Below, in pieces: positions 39,429 through 48,475 of a DNA stretch of 64,000 nucleotides. Where the stretch lies: contig NZ_CP084058.1 of NCBI RefSeq assembly GCF_020215645.1, forward strand, positions 1,178,001-1,242,000, given 5' to 3'. Every line of letters starts with the position of its first letter. Positions within the stretch are counted from its first letter, which is position 1. This DNA is from Nonomuraea gerenzanensis. GTDB lineage: Bacteria; Actinomycetota; Actinomycetes; Streptosporangiales; Streptosporangiaceae. Below the pieces are notes generated by a model. That model was not told the DNA's origin. It made no database searches and saw nothing but the letters and a program-made list of their open reading frames with translations. The translations under genes and the position numbers were made by a program.

Positions 39429-40822
39429 GAGGAGCTCCAGAGGTGCAGGGCGGCGTACGCCCGCCACGGGCGCCACCGCTCGATGTGGTCGGAAGGGATG
39501 CCCAGGGCGGCCATGCGCTTGTTCGGGACGAGGTCGCCCGTGGGCCAGGCGTCCGGGTCGCGCAGTGCGCGCAGGGCGATGTAGCTGGCGGTCCACGGGC
39601 CGATGCCGCGCACGTCGAGCAGCGCGGCCACCGCCTCGGCCGGGTCCTGGCCGCCGTCCAGGTCGAGCTGGCCTTCCGCCAGGCGGGCGGCGAGGTCCTT
39701 GAGGGTGTCGATCCGGCGGTTGGTGAGGCCGAGGCCGGTCAGGTCCGTGTCCAGGAGGTGGTCGGGGGTGGGGAAGAGGCCGCCTGGGGCGGCGGCCCTG
39801 GCGACGATGCGGCCCAGCAGCGTACGGGCGCCCGCCACCGAGATCTGCTGGCCCACGACAGCGCGCACGGCCAGCTCGAACCCGTCGAACGCCCCCGGCA
39901 CCCGCAGCCCCGGCCGGGCCGCTACCAGCGGGCCGAGTGAGGTGCGGCCGAGGACGTCGGAGATGGCCTCGGGGTCGGCGTCCAGGTCGAGGAGGCGGCG
40001 GCAGCGGGCCACGACGCGGGCGAGCTGGCGGGTGTCGTCCACGGTCACGTCCAGCGCGATGTGCCCGCGCTGCGGGGTGAGCGTGATCGTCCCGCCCGGC
40101 ACGGCCCTGGCGTAGGAGGTGTGGTCCGCCACCTCCAGCCCCGGGATCGCCCGGGAGGCGAGGAAGGCGAAGACCCCCTCCACGTCGTACGGCTCCCGCC
40201 GGTGCAGCCGCAGCCGCAGGGAGGCCGCCCCGGCCACCTCGGCCGCCCGGGGCCCGGCCGTGGCGCGCAGCTCGCTCGGCGTGAACCCGTACGTCTCCCG
40301 CATCGTCGCGTTGAACTGCCGCACGCTGCCGAACCCCGCCGCGAACGCCACCTCGGTCACCGGCAGCCCCGTCTCCGTCAGGAGCTGCTTGGCCAGCAGC
40401 AGCCGCTTCGTCCGCGCCACCGCGAGCGGCCCGACGCCCAGCTCGCCCACGAACAGCCGGTGCAGGTGCCGCTCGGTGATGTGCAGCCGCTGGGCGAGCC
40501 CGGCGACGCCGCGCTCGTCGGCGGCCCCGTCGTCGATGAGCCGCAGCGCCCGCCCGACGAGGTCGCCGCGCAGGTCCCAGCCGGGGTCGCCGGGCGACAG
40601 CTCGGGCCGGCAGCGCTTGCACGGGCGGAACCCGGCGGCCTCGGCCGACGCCGCGTGCCGGTAGAAGCGCACGTTGCGGGCCGAAGGGGTGCGGGCGGGG
40701 CAGATGGGACGGCAGTAGATGCGCGTCGTCGTCACCGCCGTGTAGAACCGCCCGTCGAACCGCGCGTCCCTGGCGGAGACGGCCCGGTAGCAGGAGTCGA
40801 AGTCGAGCTCTAGTGGTGACAT
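39425..40822 (-). CDS. alkA: Ada-AlkA fusion: methyl-sensing activator and 3-methyladenine glycosylase
   Basis: This 465-residue fusion has three parts. The N-terminal Ada zinc/methyl-acceptor domain (residues 1-75) has cysteines in YCRPIC and FRPCKRC. An AraC-type HTH (about 82-180) includes VTEVAFAAGFGSVRQFNATM. A C-terminal AlkA glycosylase (about 190-465) has the helix-hairpin-helix region LDVRGIGPWTASYIALRAL and the following catalytic Asp region. The protein should sense methylphosphotriesters, activate the ada/ogt genes and excise alkylated bases. This fusion is common in actinobacteria. Confidence 0.94.
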   Translation of the reverse strand: MSPLELDFDSCYRAVSARDARFDGRFYTAVTTTRIYCRPICPARTPSARNVRFYRHAASAEAAGFRPCKRCRPELSPGDPGWDLRGDLVGRALRLIDDGAADERGVAGLAQRLHITERHLHRLFVGELGVGPLAVARTKRLLLAKQLLTETGLPVTEVAFAAGFGSVRQFNATMRETYGFTPSELRATAGPRAAEVAGAASLRLRLHRREPYDVEGVFAFLASRAIPGLEVADHTSYARAVPGGTITLTPQRGHIALDVTVDDTRQLARVVARCRRLLDLDADPEAISDVLGRTSLGPLVAARPGLRVPGAFDGFELAVRAVVGQQISVAGARTLLGRIVARAAAPGGLFPTPDHLLDTDLTGLGLTNRRIDTLKDLAARLAEGQLDLDGGQDPAEAVAALLDVRGIGPWTASYIALRALRDPDAWPTGDLVPNKRMAALGIPSDHIERWRPWRAYAALHLWSSS

Positions 40823-40880
40823 GCCTCCGACAGTATGCGCTCCCCAAGGGGACTGACTGGCGGAAATCAGACACCACCGT

Positions 40881-42104
40881 TCATGGCTGGTGGCGCAGCG
40901 GGGAGCGTACGTACGGCAGCCAGCTCAGCGCCATGACGCAGGCGCCCAGCGCCAGCGCGGGGCCGGTGCCCCACAGCTCGCCGACGGCGGCGGCGAGCAG
41001 CCCGCCCGCCCCGAGCGCGCCCGTCAGCAGCAGCCGCATCGTGGCCGTCATCCTGCCCAGCATGGGGTCGGGCGTGACCCGCTGCCGCAGGCTGACCAGC
41101 AGCACGTTGTTCAGCCCGGTGCGGAAGGTGAGCACGAACCAGGCCACCGCGCCGGCCCACACCCACGCCCCGCCTAGAGGCAGGCACGGCACGAAGAACG
41201 CGGCGGGCGTGGTGAGCAGGCTCGTGAGCCACGCGGCCCGCCCGGTGCCGAGCCGGCGGCCGATGGCGTGCGCCGACGCCGAGCCCGCCAGCGCGCCGAG
41301 CCCGCCCGCCGCCAGAAACGCGCCCAGCACCCACTCGGGCCGGCCGAGCTGCTGGACGAGCACGATCGGCAGGAGGACGGAGCAGAGCGGGAACGCCAGG
41401 TTCGCCATGGTGCCCTGGAGCAGGGCCGTGACGAGGATCGGCTCGCCGAAGAGGAACCGCACGCCCTCGGCGATCTGCCGGCCCAGCGGCTCGGGCTCGC
41501 GCGGCGTCGTCCGGGGCTCGGGGACGCCGCGCAGCCAGGCCGCCGACCACAGGTAGCTCAGCGCGTCCAGCAGGATCGCCACCGGCGCCCCCGCCACCTG
41601 CACCAGCACCCCGGCCACGCTCCGCCCGGCCACGTCCATCCCGGCCCCGGTGCCCACCAGCAGCGTGTTCGCCGCCGTCAGCCGCTCCCGCCCGACCAAG
41701 CCCGGCACGATGCTGTACGCGGCCACGTCGAACAGCAGCGTTCCGGCCCCGGTGAGCACCGCGACGACGTACAGCTGCGCCATCGACAGCCACCCGCCCC
41801 ACCACGCCAGCGGCACCGACAGCAGCACCCCGGCCCGAAGCAGGTCGGTGGCGATCATCACGGGGCGGCGCCTGACCCGGTCCACCCAGGCCCCGGCGGG
41901 CAGCCCGAGCACCAGCACGGTGAGCGTGCCGAGCGCGGCGAGCAGCCCGAGCTGGCCCGCGCCCGCCCCGAGGGCGGTCACCGCGAGCAGGGGCAGCGCG
42001 ACGTAGCTGATCTGGGAGCCGAGCTGGCTGACCGCGCCGGCCAGGAAGAGGTTGCGGAAGCCGCGCAGCCGCAGCAGCGGCTCGTTCGTCACCGTGGTCG
42101 TCAT
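40881..42104 (-). CDS. MFS exporter (EntS/MFS_3-like)
   Basis: This 407-residue, 12-helix transporter starts FRNLFLAGAVSQLGSQISYVA, typical of the MFS_3 group that includes siderophore and drug exporters. Motif A-like GAWVDRVRRRPVMI lies near residue 72. ATG 42104 is chosen over GTG 42113, because the latter lies inside the inverted repeat at 42113-42143. Divergent from an ArsR-type regulator, its likely controller. Confidence 0.88.
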   Translation of the reverse strand: MTTTVTNEPLLRLRGFRNLFLAGAVSQLGSQISYVALPLLAVTALGAGAGQLGLLAALGTLTVLVLGLPAGAWVDRVRRRPVMIATDLLRAGVLLSVPLAWWGGWLSMAQLYVVAVLTGAGTLLFDVAAYSIVPGLVGRERLTAANTLLVGTGAGMDVAGRSVAGVLVQVAGAPVAILLDALSYLWSAAWLRGVPEPRTTPREPEPLGRQIAEGVRFLFGEPILVTALLQGTMANLAFPLCSVLLPIVLVQQLGRPEWVLGAFLAAGGLGALAGSASAHAIGRRLGTGRAAWLTSLLTTPAAFFVPCLPLGGAWVWAGAVAWFVLTFRTGLNNVLLVSLRQRVTPDPMLGRMTATMRLLLTGALGAGGLLAAAVGELWGTGPALALGACVMALSWLPYVRSPLRHQP

Positions 42105-42112
42105 GACCGCCA

Positions 42113-42143
42113 CGATGGTGAAGAGCCGGTGATGTCACCATCG
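42113..42143. promoter_or_regulatory. 9-bp inverted repeat between MFS exporter and ArsR regulator
   Basis: CGATGGTGA (42113-42121) pairs with TCACCATCG (42135-42143) with 13 bases between. It lies in the 60-base spacer of the divergent pair and would block both starts if bound. Likely operator of the adjacent ArsR protein. Confidence 0.55.
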
Positions 42144-42164
42144 ATTAAGTGAGACGCTAATCCA

Positions 42165-43151
42165 ATGACGCTCGATCTCGTCTTCACCGCCCACGACATC
42201 GCCAACACCCGGTTCGCGATCTCCCCGCTCGGTGAGGTCGTGGCGAGCGTGCGGGTGCTGAAGGACCCGTCCGCGCATCCGCTCCTGCGCCCCTGGGCCG
42301 AGCAGGTGCGCCGCCGCCTGGCGGACGTGGAGTGGCGGCTGCTGTCCGACCTCGTGCCGGTGCCGACGATCACGATCGCGGGCTTCACCTGCACCCCGCC
42401 GGCCACGTCCATGCCGGACCTGGAGCTCGAACTCGCCACCATGCGGGGTGCGGCCGCCCGGGTGCGGCCGGATCTGGACGAGGTGCCCGGTCCGCGTACG
42501 AAACGGGTGCAAGCCCTCTACGACGACCCGGAGCAGGGGCTGGAGCGCCTGGCGGCCGAGGTCACCGGCTACTGGCGGGCCGCGCTGGCCCCGTACTGGC
42601 CGCGTGTCCGGGCCCTGCTGGAGGGTGAGATCCTGCACCGGGCCAGGCTGCTGGCCGAGGGTGGCGCGCAGCGCATGCTGGCCGATCTGGACGAGGCCGT
42701 CACCTGGCACGACGGGACGCTGAGCATCCGGCACCGCTACGTCTCGGGTGCGCGCCCGCTGCGCGGCCTCGGGCTGCTGCTGGTGCCGAGCGTGTTCGTC
42801 TGGCCGAAGGTGTTCTCGGTGACGGTGCCGCCGTACCAGCCGACCGTGCGGTACGCGCCACGCGGCGTCGCGACGCTCTTCGAGCGGCGCGAGCTGGAGC
42901 CGCCGCAGGCGCTGGCCGCCGTGCTGGGCAGGACCCGCGCGCGGCTGCTGGCCGAGCTGGACCAGCCGGCCTCCACCCGCGAGCTGGCCCGGCGCACGGG
43001 GCTGTCGGAGCCGGGCGCGAACCAGCACCTCACCGCGCTGCGCAGGGCCGGCCTGTGCTCAGCTCACCGTACGGGGCGATACGTCCTGTACGCCCGCACG
43101 GCGACCGCCGAGGCCCTCCTGACGGACAGCACGCTGCCGAGGCCCTCCTGA
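42165..43151 (+). CDS. ArsR/SmtB-type winged-helix regulator (long, DUF5937-like N-terminus)
   Basis: This 328-residue protein has a long N-terminal domain (about residues 1-240, sensor function unknown). A C-terminal winged helix follows, with recognition helix STRELARRTGLSEPGANQHL (about 266-285) and wing RTGRYVLYART. No metal-binding ELCV motif is seen. Divergent from an MFS exporter; probably its repressor. A 17-base duplication near the 3' end is described in the findings. Confidence 0.85.
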   Translation: MTLDLVFTAHDIANTRFAISPLGEVVASVRVLKDPSAHPLLRPWAEQVRRRLADVEWRLLSDLVPVPTITIAGFTCTPPATSMPDLELELATMRGAAARVRPDLDEVPGPRTKRVQALYDDPEQGLERLAAEVTGYWRAALAPYWPRVRALLEGEILHRARLLAEGGAQRMLADLDEAVTWHDGTLSIRHRYVSGARPLRGLGLLLVPSVFVWPKVFSVTVPPYQPTVRYAPRGVATLFERRELEPPQALAAVLGRTRARLLAELDQPASTRELARRTGLSEPGANQHLTALRRAGLCSAHRTGRYVLYARTATAEALLTDSTLPRPS

Positions 43152-43170
43152 CAGGAACAGCGCAGGCCCC

Positions 43171-44112
43171 CTACTTGGACGAGACGCCCACCCCCAGGTC
43201 GAACTCCCGATAGACCCGCGCCCAGAACCCGTCACGCAGCCACACCCGCGCCTCCGGGTAAGGCCGCAGCGAGTGCCCGAGCTCCTTCTCCGCCTCGATC
43301 AGCAGCTCGGTGTCGATCACGGTGGGCAGGATGGGCCCGGGCAGCAGGTCGCGGATGTTGTCGCGGCCACGGGTGAGGATCCACTTCTGGGCCACGTGCT
43401 CGCCCACGTCCTCCACCCGCGGTCTGCTCGGCCCGAGCTTGGCGACCTGGCCGGGCTTGGCGTGCGGCTTGACGGGGGCGCGCCCGGCGAAGACCTGCGC
43501 GGGCGAGGGCGCGGCGGCGGGCGGGGTGACGGGGACGGGCTGGGGAGCGCGGCTGAAAAACGGTCTTAGGAAATCGGCGCTGATCACTTCGACGGTGTCG
43601 GACTCCCACACCAGCCGTTCGGCCTGGTTGGTGCCGTAAGGCGGTTCCACGCCCCACAGATGGATGCGCACGCCGTACGCCTGCGCCGCCTCCACCGCCG
43701 GGACCATGTCCTCATCACCCGCCAGCAGGATCGTGTCAGTGACCGCATGATGCCTGGCCAGAGCCTCCAGATCGCTCCGGATCTGCGCGTCCACACCCTT
43801 CTGCTGGCCTCGGGCGTTCAGGTTGCCCAGTCGCACCTTGACCCACGGAAGCTGGGCGATGACCCGCTGGTCGACGGTGGGCACGCGGTCACGGGCTGCG
43901 TCATACCAATAGATCCGCAGAAGTTCGCCCGAAATACGTTCCTCTGCATGTTTCTGTAGACTCTGGATGAGCTCATCGGCGGCCACCCGATATTCCTTGC
44001 GCTCCTTCGCGCCGAGCAGCACTTCACCTGCCGCGGCGTACAGATAACCGACATCCACTAGGACGGCGTACTTGGCTGCCACAGGATGCGGCATGAGGTC
44101 TGGGATGGCCAT
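43171..44112 (-). CDS. NYN-domain (PIN-like) protein
   Basis: This 313-residue protein has an N-terminal NYN/LabA-like fold (about residues 10-180). The acidic residues expected for metal are in VDVGYLY (about 19-25) and the LAGDEDMVPAVEAA segment (about 129-142). NYN proteins are related to PIN ribonucleases. A Pro-rich linker leads to a C-terminal conserved region (about 225-313). GGAGG precedes the ATG, and a TATATA hexamer lies about 40 bases upstream (44151-44156). RNase activity is inferred from the family. Confidence 0.8.
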   Translation of the reverse strand: MAIPDLMPHPVAAKYAVLVDVGYLYAAAGEVLLGAKERKEYRVAADELIQSLQKHAEERISGELLRIYWYDAARDRVPTVDQRVIAQLPWVKVRLGNLNARGQQKGVDAQIRSDLEALARHHAVTDTILLAGDEDMVPAVEAAQAYGVRIHLWGVEPPYGTNQAERLVWESDTVEVISADFLRPFFSRAPQPVPVTPPAAAPSPAQVFAGRAPVKPHAKPGQVAKLGPSRPRVEDVGEHVAQKWILTRGRDNIRDLLPGPILPTVIDTELLIEAEKELGHSLRPYPEARVWLRDGFWARVYREFDLGVGVSSK

Positions 44113-44194
44113 GTCGTCCTCCAGGCCGCGGTGTTAGTTGATCGGCCGACTATATACGCCTACTTTCTCTAGATAGTCCCAACTCCCGGGGAAC

Positions 44195-44222
44195 TTGACA
44201 CCCGATTCGCAGGATCTATCTA
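44195..44222 (+). promoter_or_regulatory. Consensus-like promoter pointing antisense into accE-accD5
   Basis: TTGACA (44195-44200) and TATCTA (44217-44222) are separated by 16 bases on the plus strand. There is no plus-strand gene for 1.8 kb, so a transcript from here would be antisense to accE and accD5. Confidence 0.3.
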
Positions 44223-44426
44223 GGGTAGTGCGCTCATCCGCCATGCCGACTTCCCTGGTGCGACAGGCTTACGCATAGCTCTAGCCGGGTTTCGCCATGT
44301 TTGTCTTCCCGGGTTGGCAGGTCTCTCCGGCTCGTCGCGCACGTTCCTGGACGCCAGGACAGCAGTCAGAGCCGCGATCTCCTCCGGCGTGGCGTCGCCG
44401 CGGACAATCCGCAGATCGGGCGTCAC
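44220..44426 (-). CDS. accE: Acyl-CoA carboxylase epsilon subunit
   Basis: This 68-residue protein starts at a GTG that overlaps the accD5 stop (GTGA). The core [19 protein letters not shown] is the conserved segment of actinobacterial AccE, and the C-terminal W-rich basic tail is typical. AccE stabilises the AccA/AccD complex of acyl-CoA carboxylases. It is easily missed because of its size and GTG start. Confidence 0.9.
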   Translation of the reverse strand: MTPDLRIVRGDATPEEIAALTAVLASRNVRDEPERPANPGRQTWRNPARAMRKPVAPGKSAWRMSALP

Positions 44427-46009
44427 AGCGGGATGTTCCCATGCTTCTTGGGCGGCAGGGTCATCCGCTTGTTCCTGAGGGCCCGCAGCGCCCTGACGAC
44501 CTGGGGCCGGGTTTCGGCCGGCCGGATCACCGCGTCGACGTAGCCGCGCTCGGCCGCGATGTACGGGTTGGCCAACGTGTCCTCGTACTCGGTGACGAGG
44601 GCGGCCCGCTCGGCCTCGGGGTCGGCGGCGGCGGCGAGCCTGCGCCGGTGCAGGATGTTGACCGCGCCCTGAGCGCCCATGACCGCGATCTGCGCGGTGG
44701 GCCAGGCCAGGTTCACATCCGCGCCGAGGTGCTTGGAGCCCATGACGTCGTACGCGCCGCCGTACGCCTTGCGGGTGATGACCGTGATCAGCGGGACGGT
44801 GGCCTCGGCGTAGGCGTACAGGAGCTTGGCCCCGCGGCGGATGATTCCGTTCCATTCCTGATCGGTGCCGGGAAGGAAACCCGGTACATCAACAAAAGTC
44901 AGGATCGGAATATTAAACGCATCACATGTTCGAATAAATCGGGCGGCCTTCTCAGATGCGTTGATATCCAGACATCCCGCGAAATGCATGGGCTGGTTGG
45001 CGACCACGCCCACCGGCTGGCCGTCCACCCGGCCGTACCCGACCACCACGTTCGGCGCGAACAGCGCGTGGACCTCCAGGAACTCCCCGTCGTCCAGCAC
45101 GTGCCCGATCACCTCGTGCATGTCGTACGGCTGGTTCGGCGAGTCGGGGATGATCTCGTCCAGCTCGGGGACCGGGCCGAGGTCCGTGGCGGGCTCGTAG
45201 GCCGGGGCCTCGTCCAGGTTGTTCGACGGCAGGTAGGACAGCAGCGCCTTGACGTAGTCGAGCGCGTCCTGCTCGTCGGCGGCCTGGTAGTGCGCCACGC
45301 CCGACCTGGTGTTGTGCGTGCGGGCCCCGCCGAGCTCCTCGAACGTGACCTCCTCGCCGGTCACCGTCTTGATCACGTCGGGCCCGGTGATGAACATCTG
45401 CGACGTCTGGTCCACCATCACCACGAAGTCGGTCAGGGCGGGGGAGTAGACGTGACCGCCGGCCGCGGCGCCCATGATGAGCGAGATCTGCGGGATGACG
45501 CCGGAGGCGTGCACGTTGCGCTTGAAGATCTCCGCGTACAGGCCGAGCGCGACCACGCCCTCCTGGATGCGCGCGCCACCGCCCTCGTTGATGCCGATGA
45601 TCGGGCAGCCGGTCTTGAGCGCCAGATCGAGCACCTTGACGATCTTCTCGCCGTACACCTCGCCGAGCGAGCCGCCGAACACCGTCACGTCCTGCGAGAA
45701 CACGCACACCTGACGGCCGTCGACCGTGCCGTGCCCGGTGATCACCCCGTCGCCGTACGGTCGCCGCTCCTCCAGCCCGAACATAGTGGACCTGTGCCTG
45801 GCGAACTCGTCGAACTCCACGAACGAGCCCTCGTCCAGCAGGGCCAGCACCCGCTCCCTGGCCGTCATCTTGCCCTTGGCGTGCTGCTTGTCCACCGCCG
45901 CTGACGAGCCCGCATGCACGGCCTCGTCGAGCCGCCGCGCCAGATCGGCGATCTTGCCGGCGGTGGTGTGAATATCCGGTTCCGCCGGCATCTCCTCCGC
46001 AGTGCTCAT
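44423..46009 (-). CDS. accD5: Propionyl/acetyl-CoA carboxylase beta (carboxyltransferase) subunit
   Basis: This 528-residue carboxyltransferase transfers CO2 from biotin to acyl-CoA, giving methylmalonyl- or malonyl-CoA for branched lipids and polyketides. The oxyanion-hole regions [14 protein letters not shown] (about residues 136-149) and the C-terminal [16 protein letters not shown] (about 417-432) are intact. The biotin-carrying alpha subunit is not in the window, but birA, which would biotinylate it, is at 53196. Operon with accE. Confidence 0.95.
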   Translation of the reverse strand: MSTAEEMPAEPDIHTTAGKIADLARRLDEAVHAGSSAAVDKQHAKGKMTARERVLALLDEGSFVEFDEFARHRSTMFGLEERRPYGDGVITGHGTVDGRQVCVFSQDVTVFGGSLGEVYGEKIVKVLDLALKTGCPIIGINEGGGARIQEGVVALGLYAEIFKRNVHASGVIPQISLIMGAAAGGHVYSPALTDFVVMVDQTSQMFITGPDVIKTVTGEEVTFEELGGARTHNTRSGVAHYQAADEQDALDYVKALLSYLPSNNLDEAPAYEPATDLGPVPELDEIIPDSPNQPYDMHEVIGHVLDDGEFLEVHALFAPNVVVGYGRVDGQPVGVVANQPMHFAGCLDINASEKAARFIRTCDAFNIPILTFVDVPGFLPGTDQEWNGIIRRGAKLLYAYAEATVPLITVITRKAYGGAYDVMGSKHLGADVNLAWPTAQIAVMGAQGAVNILHRRRLAAAADPEAERAALVTEYEDTLANPYIAAERGYVDAVIRPAETRPQVVRALRALRNKRMTLPPKKHGNIPL

Positions 46010-46044
46010 GCGCGCAAGGCTAGTCCTCCTCCTAGAGTGAAGCC

Positions 46045-46851
46045 ATGTCGGACGCGGTTCGCACGCACGCCCTCTTCAAGCGGTACGGGCAGCAGATCGC
46101 TGTCGCGGGGGTGGACCTGGTGGTGCCCGCCGGGAGCTTCGCGGGCCTGGTCGGGCCCAACGGGGCGGGGAAGACGACCACCCTCAGCATGATCACCGGG
46201 CTGATCCGTCCCGACGGCGGCTCCGCCGAGGTGGACGGCTTCCACGTCTGGCGCGACCCCGTGGAGGTGAAGGCGCGCATCGGGGTGCTGCCCGAGGGGC
46301 TGCGCCTGTTCGAGCGGCTGTCGGGGCGCGAGCTGCTGGTCTACAACGGCAGGCTGCGCGGCCTGCCCAAGGCCGACGTCGAGCAGCGCGCGGCCGAGCT
46401 GCTCGCCGTGATGGACCTGACCGAGGCCGCCGACAAGCTCGTCGTCGACTACTCCACCGGCATGCGCAAGAAGATCGGCCTGGCGGCGGCGCTGCTGCAC
46501 AACCCGTCCGTGCTCTTCCTCGACGAGCCGTTCGAGGGCGTCGATCCCGTCAGCGCCAACACGCTGACCGAGGTGTTGCGGCGCTACACCGCCTCCGGCT
46601 CCACCGTCATCTTCTCCAGCCACGTGATGGACCTGGTCGAGCGGCTGTGCGACTGGGTGTCGGTGATGAGCGCGGGCCACATCGTGGCGCAGGGGGCGCT
46701 GGCGGACGTACGCGGTGACCGTCCCTCGCTCAACCAGGCGTTCCTCGAACTGGTCGGGAGCGGGCACCAGGGCGGCGAGCCGGGCCTGGGCTGGCTCGGC
46801 GCCCAGCGGCCGACGGCGCCGCAGGCCGGCTCGCAGCAGGCCCCCCAATGA
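46045..46851 (+). CDS. ABC transporter ATP-binding protein
   Basis: This 268-residue protein has Walker [10 protein letters not shown] (about residues 39-47), signature [12 protein letters not shown], which is a variant of LSGGQ, Walker [13 protein letters not shown] and the switch His in SSHVMD. It is of the ABC-2 exporter type. The last base pairs overlap the permease start (ATGA). The C-terminal Gly/Gln-rich tail is not needed for catalysis. Confidence 0.93.
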   Translation: MSDAVRTHALFKRYGQQIAVAGVDLVVPAGSFAGLVGPNGAGKTTTLSMITGLIRPDGGSAEVDGFHVWRDPVEVKARIGVLPEGLRLFERLSGRELLVYNGRLRGLPKADVEQRAAELLAVMDLTEAADKLVVDYSTGMRKKIGLAAALLHNPSVLFLDEPFEGVDPVSANTLTEVLRRYTASGSTVIFSSHVMDLVERLCDWVSVMSAGHIVAQGALADVRGDRPSLNQAFLELVGSGHQGGEPGLGWLGAQRPTAPQAGSQQAPQ

Positions 46852-48407
46852 CCACCGTCACGCTCTTCGCGCAGCTCAAGCTGCGCCTGATGGCCGGCAA
46901 CCTGCGCGGCGACCTTCAGCGCAAGCTCGGCTTCGTCTTCACCCTGCTGGCCGCCGCCGGCCTGGCCGTGCTCGGCTTCTTCCTGATGAGCCTGCTGCGG
47001 CTGGCTCCGCCGGACATCGCCGCCTCCCTCGTCATCGTGGCGTTCAGCACGTTCCTGATCGGCTGGATGGTCGTGCCGCTGATGGCGTTCGGCCTGGACG
47101 ACACGCTCGACCCGGCCAAGCTGGCGCTCTTCCCGCTGGGCACGCGGCGGCTGGCGATCGGGCTGTTCACCGCCTCCGTCACCGGTGTCTGGCCGGCGGC
47201 GATGCTGTTCGTGACGTTCGGCGCGCTGGTCGGGCTGGCCTCCAGCGCGGGCGGCTGGCTGCTCGGGGTGCCGGCCGTGCTGGTGCAGTTCGCGCTCTGC
47301 GTGGTGACGTCCCGGCTGATCACCACCGCGCTGTCCGGCGCGCTGCGCACCCGCCGCGGGCGCGACGTGCTGGCCGTGGCCGCGCTGCTCGTCGTGCTGC
47401 TCGCGCAGCTGCCCAACCTGCTGATGAACGGCGGCTTCGGCGATCCGGCGACCATGCTGCACGCGATGGCCGCCGTGCTGCGGTGGTCACCGCCCGGCAT
47501 GCTGGCCCACGCCATCGTCGACGGCGGCCTGATCGGGCTGGCCGAGGTGGTCCTCGTGGCGCTGTTCACCGTGTTCCTGGCGTGGTTGTGGATCAAGGCG
47601 CTCGGCCGCGCCCTGGTCACGCCCGACGCCTCCACCCAGGCCGCCTCCGTACGCAGGGAGAGCGGCCTGATCGACCGGTTCCTGCCCGACGGGCCGCTGG
47701 CCGCGGTGGTGACCAAGGAGCTGAAGTACATCAGGCGCGACCCCCGCTACCGCGTCGGCTGGTTCAGCGCGGTCCTGGTGACGATCGTGCTGTCGTTCTC
47801 CCTGACCAGGACGGCCGGGGCGGGCGCCGGCCTGCCGATCACCCTGTCGTGCCTGGGCGCCCTGATGATCGCGCTGCAGTCGATCAACGCGTTCGGCATC
47901 GACGGCCGCTCGCTCTGGATGAACGCCGTCGCCTTCGGCTCCGAGCGCGGCCTGACCACCGACCTGGCCGGGCGGCACCTGGCCAACGCGCTGATCGCCG
48001 TGCCCGTGATCGCGGTGATCGCCGTCGCGACCGGCCTGCTCACCGGCCAGCCGGACGCGATCCTGCCCGGCATGCTGACCGGGTGGGGCGCGCTCGGGGT
48101 CGGGCTCGGCGTCGGCTCGGTGACCAGCGTGGTGCTGCCGTACACCGCGCCGGAGCGGATGAACGCCTTCAGCGGCGCCGCTCCCGGCCAGGGCGGGCTG
48201 GCGTTCGCCTCCGCGATGGGCGCCATGGTGGGGATCGGGCTGCTCGTGCTGCCGTTCGTGGTGCCGCTGCTGTTCGGGCTTCTGTGGGTGTCCGTGCTGG
48301 CGCCGTTCTACGGTGTGCTGGCGGAGGTGCTCGGCCGGCGGCTGGCCGCCAGGATCGGCTTCGCCCGTACGCCGGAGCTGCTCGCGGCGGTGTCGAAGCC
48401 CACGTGA
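46848..48407 (+). CDS. ABC transporter permease
   Basis: This 519-residue membrane protein has about twelve hydrophobic helices in two halves, separated by a cytoplasmic region (about residues 255-300). Coupled to the ATPase by an ATGA overlap. Half-transporter pairs of this size in actinomycetes are exporters of unknown substrate; nothing in the sequence names it. Confidence 0.85.
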   Translation: MTTVTLFAQLKLRLMAGNLRGDLQRKLGFVFTLLAAAGLAVLGFFLMSLLRLAPPDIAASLVIVAFSTFLIGWMVVPLMAFGLDDTLDPAKLALFPLGTRRLAIGLFTASVTGVWPAAMLFVTFGALVGLASSAGGWLLGVPAVLVQFALCVVTSRLITTALSGALRTRRGRDVLAVAALLVVLLAQLPNLLMNGGFGDPATMLHAMAAVLRWSPPGMLAHAIVDGGLIGLAEVVLVALFTVFLAWLWIKALGRALVTPDASTQAASVRRESGLIDRFLPDGPLAAVVTKELKYIRRDPRYRVGWFSAVLVTIVLSFSLTRTAGAGAGLPITLSCLGALMIALQSINAFGIDGRSLWMNAVAFGSERGLTTDLAGRHLANALIAVPVIAVIAVATGLLTGQPDAILPGMLTGWGALGVGLGVGSVTSVVLPYTAPERMNAFSGAAPGQGGLAFASAMGAMVGIGLLVLPFVVPLLFGLLWVSVLAPFYGVLAEVLGRRLAARIGFARTPELLAAVSKPT

Positions 48408-48475
48408 GCAGTGGTCTAGTCCAATAACTGAGACCGGTCTACGGCGGCCCGAACCGACTCGATACCCTTCGAAAC

